Below, piece by piece: positions 1-5,763 of a stretch of DNA of 9,617 nt (its first letter is position 1; every line of letters begins with the position of its first letter). Under the pieces are notes generated by a model that was not told the origin of the DNA, ran no database searches, and saw nothing but the letters and a program-made list of their open reading frames with translations. Position numbers and translations under genes: made by a program. The DNA comes from Candidatus Zixiibacteriota bacterium. Lineage in GTDB: Bacteria > Zixibacteria > MSB-5A5 > GN15 > JACZUZ01. Location: assembly GCA_022572905.1 (NCBI GenBank), contig JACZUZ010000042.1, positions 1 through 9,617 on the forward strand, in the 5' to 3' direction.

Positions 1-30
1 GGTCAACGTGGCCTCAACACTGAACGTAGA

Positions 31-591
31 ATGAGTGTGAAAGAATCTACATTGGCGATCCGGGCCCAGGCCGGCGATCTGGAGGCCTTTGGAGAGCTGA
101 TCGAGCTGTTTTCAGGCCAGGCGCGTCGGGTGGCCCGAGCGGTTCTGGGAGATCCAGACGACGGAGACGATGCGGCGCAGGACGCGTTCCTGTCGGCGCT
201 CCGGCACCTGAAGCGGTACGATCCGAGCCGGCCGTTCGGGCCGTGGCTGATGCGGATCGTGGCCAATGCCGCGGCTGACCGGCGCCGGAGACGGAAAGTC
301 CGGGCTGCCGAGGAGCTGTCGGAGTCCACGGCTGGTGGCGGTGTGGGCCCGGACGTCGAGACCGACCGCCGGGCGTTCCTGGAGGCGTTCCGCAACGCCC
401 TTGCCCGGCTTCCGGAGCGGCAACGGATGGCTGTGACGCTCTTCGACGTGGAGGGTTACTCCCACGCCGAGATAGCCGACATACTCAGCATCCCCCAGGG
501 GACGGTGCGTTCGGACGTGTTTCACGCACGCCGGCGACTGCGCTTGGCACTGACGTGCTGGCAGCACCACTGGAAGGAGGAGGTCGTATGA
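31..591 (+). CDS. ECF-type RNA polymerase sigma factor
   Basis: A 186-residue protein of the normal length for extracytoplasmic-function sigma factors, which direct RNA polymerase to stress-response promoters. Region 2 includes DDAAQDAF (residues 46-53) and PFGPWLMRIVANAAADRRRR (about 69-88), the typical core-binding and -10 recognition segment. Region 4 runs from LPERQR (127) through YSHAEIADIL and IPQGTVRSDVFHARRRL (to about 174), a helix-turn-helix for the -35 element. No sigma region 3 is present, as expected for the group. The frame stays open to the left edge, and the ATG at 31 has no clear Shine-Dalgarno, so the start could lie further upstream. The stop overlaps the next start by ATGA, the usual sigma/anti-sigma coupling. 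GC content is much higher than in the rest of the window. The family is secure; the regulon is unknown. Confidence 0.93.
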   Translation: MSVKESTLAIRAQAGDLEAFGELIELFSGQARRVARAVLGDPDDGDDAAQDAFLSALRHLKRYDPSRPFGPWLMRIVANAAADRRRRRKVRAAEELSESTAGGGVGPDVETDRRAFLEAFRNALARLPERQRMAVTLFDVEGYSHAEIADILSIPQGTVRSDVFHARRRLRLALTCWQHHWKEEVV

Positions 592-956
592 GACATTCAC
601 CATTTGATCACAGGCCTTGGCAGGACCTCGGTAGGGTGTTGCGTGAGGTTCTCGATGCGGGTGACAACCGGGTGTTTGTGGCGCGGGTGATGGCAGAAAT
701 CCGTGCGCTGGATGTCCGACCGTTTCGCAGTGATTGGTTGGAGGTACTGGGTGCGTGGGCGCGGCCCGGGTTGGCGGCGGCGGCGGCCCTAGTCGCACTC
801 ACCATAGGGTTGACGATCTCGAGCCGCACGACGGTGGCTGTCGCGGAGACGACGGCCGACGACGCACTCCAGGCATCGACGGAGGCATCCGTATTGACCG
901 TGGCAGCCAACCCGCCGGATGTGGGGTTCCTGTTGGCGATATTTCCCGAGCGCTAA
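588..956 (+). CDS. Probable membrane anti-sigma factor (single TM)
   Basis: A 122-residue protein starting at the ATG that overlaps the sigma-factor stop. AAGGAGG at 574-580 lies 7 nt upstream and settles this start over a longer GTG form at 555. Residues 1-58 are polar and would be cytoplasmic. Residues about 59-79 (PGLAAAAALVALTIGLTIS) form one membrane helix, and about 80-122 would be periplasmic. This matches the layout of anti-sigma factors that hold an ECF sigma at the inner membrane. There is no cysteine, so it is not a zinc-binding ZAS-type anti-sigma. I recognise no family in the sequence itself; the function is inferred from the coupled position and topology. Confidence 0.7.
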   Translation: MRHSPFDHRPWQDLGRVLREVLDAGDNRVFVARVMAEIRALDVRPFRSDWLEVLGAWARPGLAAAAALVALTIGLTISSRTTVAVAETTADDALQASTEASVLTVAANPPDVGFLLAIFPER

Positions 957-980
957 CGGAAAGCCACCGGTAGATGTCTT

Positions 981-1175
981 CTAGTCAGTGGGAAGTGCTC
1001 CATGAATAGATCGAAGGTGGCAGCCGGCGGCCTGTTCGTGGCGGGTTATTATCAGTTTTATTGACGAGTCTTTGAGAGAATTGAGCATGTCGAGATTCTC
1101 TTCTCCGGGGATCCCAAAAATATACTCAACACCCTCCGCCTCAAGCGCTTTTACAAACAGATCAGAAGATTTCAT
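981..1175 (-). pseudogene. N-terminal fragment of a TPP-dependent acetolactate synthase-like enzyme
   Basis: Only codons 1-51 (1175 down to 1023) look real. They read MKSSDLFVKALEAEGVEYIF, then GIPGEENLDML, then IITRHEQAAG, the N-terminus of the acetolactate synthase/pyruvate oxidase family. E47 in RHEQ corresponds to the glutamate that activates thiamine pyrophosphate. GGAG lies 8 nt upstream of the ATG and supports this start. Family members usually have about 550 residues and continue after RHEQAAG with FMA or similar. Here the sequence switches to unrelated residues and stops at 981, where the GC-rich sigma-operon DNA lies. The break is either an assembly join, with the intact gene elsewhere, or a true truncation. 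The fragment cannot be a working enzyme. It lacks what is needed to separate true acetolactate synthase from other family members. Confidence 0.75.
1002..1064 (+). CDS. Truncated start of a third gene in the sigma operon
   Basis: An ATG 45 nt after the anti-sigma stop, preceded by GGGAAG, opens with MNRSKVAAGGLFVAG: a short basic stretch followed by a hydrophobic run, like a signal peptide or membrane anchor. After about codon 15 it reads YYQFY and stops at 1062-1064, inside sequence that on the opposite strand codes for another protein. I infer that only codons 1 to about 15 are authentic and the rest of the gene was lost at the junction near 1023-1046. ECF/anti-sigma pairs are often followed by a periplasmic sensor or target gene, which would fit. 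Too little remains to name it. Confidence 0.4.
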   Translation: MNRSKVAAGGLFVAGYYQFY

Positions 1176-1548
1176 AGACAGATTTCTCCAGTTGTGATTT
1201 TGAAATAGAAATGGTCGCCCACAATCCGCTTGCCAGAGCTGACCGGCCTCGGATGTTGGTGTGCAAGGTAGTTAATGCTGCCAAACTTGTCACTTTCCAG
1301 TTGATGAACTCTTCTTGCAAATCCCCATCATTTTGTTCGACCATTCAACCCCAGAAAGAGATTGGGGTAAACGCCATACACTCCGAACTTCTTTATTCCT
1401 ACAATCGTATCTTACCTCTTCTAGCATACAGTTCACGAACGACCATAACTGACGATCTGAATCATCATTTCACCACAAACTTAAGTCATTGCTATTCCTT
1501 GTATTAGGCTGTTAACAGTAAGTTTCGCTCGAAATAGGTGAGCCCAAA
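1176..1548. other. 373-bp gene-free stretch
   Basis: This lies between the divergent starts of the TPP-enzyme fragment (minus) and the methyltransferase-like gene (plus), so it should carry promoters for both, but I see no confident -35/-10 pair. The short reading frames across it show no recognisable protein. It contains a small hairpin, ACCCCA/TGGGGT (1348-1353 with 1363-1368, 9-nt loop), without a T tract, and the palindrome listed at 1509-1518. Confidence 0.5.
1509..1518. promoter_or_regulatory. Perfect 10-bp palindrome upstream of a gene, possible operator
   Basis: CTGTTAACAG is fully self-complementary and ends 30 nt before the ATG at 1549, close to where a regulator could act on this gene's promoter. 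A 10-bp palindrome can occur by chance, and there is no second copy nearby, so this is only a candidate. Confidence 0.15.
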
Positions 1549-2415
1549 ATGACCGCCTTAAAGACATTGCTCTTCACCATAATCGTTCCTGGAACGGTGA
1601 CAATCCTGCTCCCTTACCAGATCCTCTCCTCAGTCGGCGAGGGACACTCTCTGTCGATCGGTCTTATCCGTTACTTCGGAGCGCTCCCAATAACCCTCGG
1701 TATCTTGATGTATCTCCGTTGCGCCTGGGATTTCACATTTATCGGGAGGGGCACGCCGCTCGCTGTCGATCCGCCGCGAACGCTGGTCATACGCGGACAT
1801 TATCAAAATGTGAGAAATCCCATGTACGTCGGAATTGTTCTGCTGCTATTGGGTGAGGCGTTATTGTTTGAATCCCCCAGTCTACTTGGATATGCGTCGC
1901 TTATGTTTCTGATGTTTCATTTGTTTATCGTTCTCTATGAGGAACCTGCGCTGAAGCGGAAGTTTGGAGAATCGTATGAGCTGTATCGAGGCGCAACGCC
2001 ACGGTGGATTCTGAAAACCAACAAACAGACCTTTGCGAACACGTTTTCCAGAGTAGCGGCGCTGACCTATTTTGCCGGAACCATCGCTCACACCCTGCGC
2101 GTAGTTTTTGAGTACCCCATTGAACAGGTAATTACTGTGATTCATGGACCGCTTGTCCTGGCGTCCGGCTACGCCGGCGCTGGTTTCCTATATCACGCGC
2201 GAAAAGCGCTGCTGAATAGTGGCCTTAAAAAGGCGCTCTACGGCCTTATTGCGTTCCATTTGATCACTACCGCAATAATGCACGCATATTCAATGATAAC
2301 TGGTAACGAAGAATGGATCGGCTTCTTTCCAATCTGGTACAGTTACTTCGCCATAGCGTATTTCGTAATATTCGGGTATTTCTGTTTGAAGTTGCGGATA
2401 AAGCAACTGAATTAA
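1549..2415 (+). CDS. PEMT/ICMT-like membrane methyltransferase with extra C-terminal membrane half
   Basis: A 288-residue integral membrane protein. Residues 1 to about 155 match the phospholipid / isoprenylcysteine methyltransferase fold: hydrophobic segments near 5-25 and 37-55, then IRGHYQNVRNPMYVG (81-95), a hydrophobic segment near 95-130, then EEPALKRKFGESYELYRGAT (131-150). The RNPMY motif and the EE...FG..Y..Y block form the S-adenosylmethionine-binding core in the family, which methylates membrane-located substrates. Residues about 165-288 add roughly four further membrane segments (about 168-188, 195-215, 228-248, 260-281) with scattered His and Tyr residues; I do not recognise this part. 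AGGTGAG (1536-1542) sits 6 nt before the ATG and supports the start. The substrate cannot be told from sequence. No clear operon partner: the next gene begins 228 bp downstream. Confidence 0.75.
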   Translation: MTALKTLLFTIIVPGTVTILLPYQILSSVGEGHSLSIGLIRYFGALPITLGILMYLRCAWDFTFIGRGTPLAVDPPRTLVIRGHYQNVRNPMYVGIVLLLLGEALLFESPSLLGYASLMFLMFHLFIVLYEEPALKRKFGESYELYRGATPRWILKTNKQTFANTFSRVAALTYFAGTIAHTLRVVFEYPIEQVITVIHGPLVLASGYAGAGFLYHARKALLNSGLKKALYGLIAFHLITTAIMHAYSMITGNEEWIGFFPIWYSYFAIAYFVIFGYFCLKLRIKQLN

Positions 2416-2643
2416 ACACTTATGGGCTTGTGCCGAGAGTCCGAATAAAAATGGAAGAGATAGTTGCGTCCAGGCGTCCGAATTAAGCCTCTCTGGAAAA
2501 TCGATCCGGAGCACCGATCAGACGCTCCAATAAAGTTCGGAGCCTAAAGAGTGAATTCCCTAATTGTCAGGCCAAAGGATTCGATATCCGAGTTTTGGTT
2601 CATCTTTTCATTTTGATCGGTTTTCCGCTATCTTTATCTTGTT

Positions 2644-3105
2644 ATGAGTCCCAATAGGCGCACTACGTATTTTAGAATTCTCTTCTTCGCAGTTGTTGTA
2701 TTTGGCCTGTTTAACTGGGCCATTATCAAAAGAGACGACAATAGGCTAGAAGAAAAACTGGAAAGATTCGCTCTCGTATACGCGCAGGCGGGCGTAGCCC
2801 GCGCCATAAATCGCGCCGACACGACCGGTTTCTTAAAAGCGAGAGACTCTATAGCCTCCGAGCTGGGAATATCTGCTCAGATGGCGCTGGATTTCTCAGC
2901 GACATTTCAGGGCTCGGAGTATGAACTGGCCACTTTTTGGAAGAAAGTCAGCAGGATCACCGATTCGCTAGTGGCGTTTCACCAGATATCCCCCGCAGAT
3001 TCACTCCAACAATCTTCAGGACAGACGATCGTCGCCGACTCCTCAAATTCGGTCAAGTCGAAAACAAATCCAATTGATATTCTGATAAAGTCCTCGGGAA
3101 ACTAA
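2644..3105 (+). CDS. Small membrane-anchored protein, faintly DUF4296-like
   Basis: 153 residues. A basic N-terminus (RR at 5-6) is followed by one hydrophobic segment (about 11-28), so it is probably an inner-membrane anchored protein with the rest outside the cytoplasm. Residues about 42-110 are helical: FALVYAQAGVARA, then KARDSIASELGIS, then ATFWKKVSRITDSLV. This order (a helix, a 'GIS' turn, a final helix with W/Y) faintly resembles the DUF4296 domain of small Bacteroidetes proteins, but there is no lipobox cysteine and I hold the match loosely. The C-terminal 40 residues are rich in Ser, Asp and Gln and look disordered. No clear Shine-Dalgarno precedes the ATG. It converges on yraN. Function unknown. 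Confidence 0.65.
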   Translation: MSPNRRTTYFRILFFAVVVFGLFNWAIIKRDDNRLEEKLERFALVYAQAGVARAINRADTTGFLKARDSIASELGISAQMALDFSATFQGSEYELATFWKKVSRITDSLVAFHQISPADSLQQSSGQTIVADSSNSVKSKTNPIDILIKSSGN

Positions 3106-3204
3106 ATAGAGAAACTTATTTGAGAAACTTACCGGCGAGAAATGGAGCTTTTCTGTGTAGATTCAGTTTTGCCGGGCTAATCGACCTGAAATCAGAACGC
3201 GCAA

Positions 3205-3588
3205 TTAGGGTTTTTCAAAAGCGTTTTCGAATCTTTCGATTTCTTGTCCGCTGGACGTATCCGAAACAGTGAGAACATCGAAGCGTACATCTTTCCTGCC
3301 ACAGGGCGTGACACTGAGATAAGTTTCGGCGGCTTGAAGCAAACGTTCTTGTTTACGCTTGTCAACTCTGTGTACGGGATGTCCCATATAGTCAGGCCTG
3401 CCGCCTTTGACCTCTACAAAAATTATTTCTGTTTGATTCTCGACAATTAAATCGATTTCAAATCTTTTCGCACGCCAGTTTCGTTCGAGGACGTCGTAAC
3501 CCAGCCCCTGGTAATACAGAGTAGCCATATCCTCATAATGTTTGCCAAGGCTGTGAGAGCTGGGTTTGCCGGTACGATCGGTATTCAT
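3205..3588 (-). CDS. yraN: YraN/UPF0102 family nuclease-fold protein
   Basis: 127 residues, close to the family's usual 115-130. It shows the full UPF0102 pattern: G15...E19..A22, GYDVLERNWR (30-39), EIDLI (44-48), IIFVEVKGGR (55-64) and VRFDVL (101-106). E44/D46 and E59-V-K61 form the (E)xD...ExK metal-binding core of the restriction-endonuclease-like fold. The physiological role of this widespread family is not well settled; links to DNA processing or recombination have been proposed. GAGGA about 9 nt upstream of the ATG supports the start. It follows rnhB on the same strand after a 111-bp gap, an arrangement seen in many bacteria, so the two may be co-transcribed. Confidence 0.93.
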   Translation of the reverse strand: MNTDRTGKPSSHSLGKHYEDMATLYYQGLGYDVLERNWRAKRFEIDLIVENQTEIIFVEVKGGRPDYMGHPVHRVDKRKQERLLQAAETYLSVTPCGRKDVRFDVLTVSDTSSGQEIERFENAFEKP

Positions 3589-3699
3589 ATTATATGTCCT
3601 CTAACGCCTTGTAGCGTAGCAGAGATGAGACTATAAGACGCCTGCAAGCGCGCATATTAAAGAATAACGCTTTTCTGAAGCAATCGCTAATGGCGCTGG

Positions 3700-4335
3700 C
3701 TAAACCGGTATGGGCAGGGGTCTTGATTTTTCCAGAGCCTCAGCAACAGGTCTGAAAGAGCGGCGATGAATCTGGGTTGGGCCGTATTTCTTCAATTCGG
3801 CCAAATGTTTGGGTGTGGGATATCCGAAGTGCTGGTCGAAAGCAAAATGTTTGTACGTTTCGGCGTAGCGCTCCATTATTCTGTCTCTGGTCACTTTAGC
3901 GACTATTGACGCGGCGCCAATTGATTTAATTTTTGCGTCGCCATGCACAATTGTCATCTGAGGGGTGGTGATTTTGGGAATAGTAACGGTCCCATCAACC
4001 AAAGCGCAATCTGCCTTCGGGTCGAGTCCCGAAAGAGCTCTGCGCATGGCCATCAAGGAGGCCCGGAGAATATTGATACAATCGATCGTTTCGTTGTCTA
4101 TGATTCCGATCGCAACCGGCAATTCGAGCGAAGCTATTTCTTCAAAGACTTCCTCGCGCTCTTCGGGAGTAAGTTTTTTTGAATCATTGACACCATCAAT
4201 TTCAAGACCGCGCGGGATAATCACCGCCGCGGCCACGACAGGACCGGCCAAAGGGCCGCGACCGGCTTCATCAACTCCGGCAACATGAACAAATCCCTTT
4301 TCACGAAGAATTCTATCTAGTGACGCTTGATCCAT
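3700..4335 (-). CDS. rnhB: Ribonuclease HII
   Basis: 211 residues, normal length for the enzyme. RNase HII cuts RNA embedded in DNA, including single misincorporated ribonucleotides, in the cytoplasm. The catalytic carboxylates are visible: D22 and E23 in VAGVDEAGRGPLAGPVVAAA, D114 in ALVDG, and D133 in VHGDAKIKSIGAASIVAKVT. The family hallmark NDSKKLTPEERE (50-61) follows strand 2. The C-terminal HFGYPTPKH segment is also typical. The ATG at 4335 has no strong Shine-Dalgarno but is the only start that leaves a normal 19-residue leader before VDEAGRG. It lies upstream of yraN on the same strand, a common housekeeping pairing. Confidence 0.97.
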   Translation of the reverse strand: MDQASLDRILREKGFVHVAGVDEAGRGPLAGPVVAAAVIIPRGLEIDGVNDSKKLTPEEREEVFEEIASLELPVAIGIIDNETIDCINILRASLMAMRRALSGLDPKADCALVDGTVTIPKITTPQMTIVHGDAKIKSIGAASIVAKVTRDRIMERYAETYKHFAFDQHFGYPTPKHLAELKKYGPTQIHRRSFRPVAEALEKSRPLPIPV

Positions 4336-4671
4336 TTTGTTTCGTTAACCTGTTGTCAATTCGTTTCCGCTGAACCCGTGGTCAACCCCGGTCGGCGCCT
4401 GCCTCGTGGAACAATCACATGCGCGGCGCTGAACTGTGACACTCATCTCAAGCGCACCCTGTCTCCCAGGACCCAGTGTTTCTAATAGAGAAGTGTAGGC
4501 GCTGGCGCATGATCCGTCAACAGTAAAATCACAGAGTCGGCTTAAATAATCGCCCTCGAAAGTCACAACATCACCGATTATCTCTGACTGTTTACATTAT
4601 CGACAGTCACATAGAAGATCATTAGAGTCCGGCCAGCCCGATAAGTCTAACGTACTATAAGGTTAGGGGGG
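4336..4671. other. 336-bp stretch without a confident gene
   Basis: This separates the rnhB start from the stop of the upstream small anchored protein on the same strand. Apart from the doubtful ORF at 4345-4566, I see no RNA gene, no strong terminator hairpin with a T tract, and no convincing promoter for rnhB. Confidence 0.4.
4345..4566 (-). CDS. Doubtful 73-codon ORF upstream of rnhB
   Basis: A GTG-started frame ending 9 nt before the rnhB start. It reads roughly FEGDYLSRLCDFTVDGSC, then YTSLLETLGPGRQGALEMSV, then a Cys- and polar-rich tail. The middle part has the alternating pattern of a beta-sandwich of an extracellular protein, but there is no signal peptide and the upstream frame is closed by a stop 36 nt before the GTG. 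No clear ribosome site is visible. It may be a small gene, the decayed end of a larger secreted protein, or chance. I do not recognise a family. Confidence 0.22.
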   Translation of the reverse strand: MTFEGDYLSRLCDFTVDGSCASAYTSLLETLGPGRQGALEMSVTVQRRACDCSTRQAPTGVDHGFSGNELTTG

Positions 4672-5130
4672 TTAGTGATGGTATAGAGTGTCCAACTCTA
4701 CCGAAATCAGCTTCACCTGAGAGTTCCACTTACTCTCGGGGGCCAGCCTCCGCCAAGTAATTTCAAGAGCCGGTTCGGACTTGCGCGCCTCAGATTCGGT
4801 ATTCGGGTCTCCGACAGCATGGCGGCTGACCAGGATTCTCTCAACGCTTTGACCATTCTCGCTCGTAGTCAGAAATCCGTAAAATCCCGGTTTCTCGCCC
4901 CAGCCCGACAAGTAATACATTATCGAATCTCGCTTCGAAACTGCGCTGTCGAGCGAAATGGTTTCAGTGTCAGTCAATCTCAGATCGTTCAACAATGCTT
5001 TGCTTCGACTCAAACATTCAATTTTTGCGGAGTTCGATTTGAAGTTGCTGTACATCTGGATGAACATAATAATCGTCACCAGGAATATTAGTCCAAAAAA
5101 AAATTTCTGGAAGGTGTTCTTAGCTATCAT
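4672..5130 (-). CDS. Small membrane-anchored protein of unknown function
   Basis: 152 residues. A basic N-terminus (K4, K9) and one strongly hydrophobic segment (about 10-26, FFFGLIFLVTIIMF) suggest an uncleaved signal anchor or N-terminal TM. The rest (about 30-152) would be outside the cytoplasm: a helical start, then KPGFYGFLTTSENGQ (80-94) and alternating patterns toward VKLISVELDTLY (139-150) that suggest a small beta-rich domain. I recognise no family. No Shine-Dalgarno is obvious before the ATG at 5130. Its size and layout resemble the other anchored protein at 2644-3105, but I see no shared sequence. It could be the first gene of a run leading to rnhB and yraN, although the 336-bp gap argues against tight coupling. 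Confidence 0.6.
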   Translation of the reverse strand: MIAKNTFQKFFFGLIFLVTIIMFIQMYSNFKSNSAKIECLSRSKALLNDLRLTDTETISLDSAVSKRDSIMYYLSGWGEKPGFYGFLTTSENGQSVERILVSRHAVGDPNTESEARKSEPALEITWRRLAPESKWNSQVKLISVELDTLYHH

Positions 5131-5286
5131 CAGAAATTGGCGCCGGTAGGCTCAAATTGTTCAAATAAGATTTCAGACGGAATTCACCGCCGCCGGTAGT
5201 ATTGTCCATTTTCGCCGTATATGTCAATCACTCTTGAAATAAACTCTCAAAAAGGGACTGATTTTTGTGGAGCGAGATGACAGATA

Positions 5287-5757
5287 ATGTTATATGTGCA
5301 TTCAAGAGCCATGAAAGCCCCGATCATAGAATATCCGGTCGTCGATGACGGCTATCGCAAGCGCACAGCAACGCTCTTTAACTCAATGCCGTTTGTCAAA
5401 TTTCTCGGGATTGAGCTTATAGACTTCGGGCCGGGTTGGTTGGATTGCGGCGTTGAGATTCGCCCTGAACTTACCCAACAACATGGTTATGGCCACGCCG
5501 GTCTGGTGGCTACTCTGGCGGATATGTCGGCTGGAATAGCCGCCTGTACGCTCTTGCCCGATGGTAGTGACACGCTTTCGCTTGAGTTCAAAATATCGCT
5601 CATGCGCCCGTCGGTGGGAGAGAGGCTAATAGCCAAAGGCCGTGTTATCAAACCCGGTCAGCGGATTAGCTTTGCCGAGAGTTGGATTTATAGCGTCAAA
5701 GGCGCTAAAGAAACTCTTTGCGCGCGCGGGTATATTTCGCTCGCTATTAGGAGATAG
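5287..5757 (+). CDS. PaaI-type hotdog-fold thioesterase
   Basis: 156 residues, the usual size for a single hotdog domain; these enzymes hydrolyse acyl- or aryl-CoA thioesters in the cytoplasm as dimers or tetramers. The signature is QQHGYGHAGLVATLADMSAG (64-83): the H-G-x-x-H-A-G turn entering the central helix, with D79 in the position of the catalytic acidic residue. After this come LSLEFKISLMRPSVGERLIA (98-117) and ESWIYSVKG, matching the remaining strands. Two starts are possible: ATG at 5287 (GAG 10 nt upstream, GGAG further away) or ATG at 5311, which has no good ribosome site; family proteins often begin near the second. The substrate is unknown. It converges on the glycosyltransferase gene with only 6 nt between stops. 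Confidence 0.85.
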   Translation: MLYVHSRAMKAPIIEYPVVDDGYRKRTATLFNSMPFVKFLGIELIDFGPGWLDCGVEIRPELTQQHGYGHAGLVATLADMSAGIAACTLLPDGSDTLSLEFKISLMRPSVGERLIAKGRVIKPGQRISFAESWIYSVKGAKETLCARGYISLAIRR

Positions 5758-5763
5758 ATAAAA

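Noticed and set aside
112..798. Minus-strand frame of 228 codons across the sigma operon
   Set aside because: It is antisense to the sigma factor and anti-sigma; such long frames are expected in GC-rich coding DNA.
1162..1344. Minus-strand frame of 60 codons upstream of the TPP-enzyme fragment
   Set aside because: It overlaps the real start and ribosome site of that gene and has no domain or signal.
3109..3131. Direct repeat GAGAAACTTA twice, 13 bp apart
   Set aside because: Only two short copies in an AT-rich intergenic region between convergent genes; easily chance.
3106..3204. Possible bidirectional terminator between convergent genes
   Set aside because: CCGGC and GCCGG are too far apart and the local AGAAA/TTTCT stem is only 5 bp; no convincing hairpin with a T tract.
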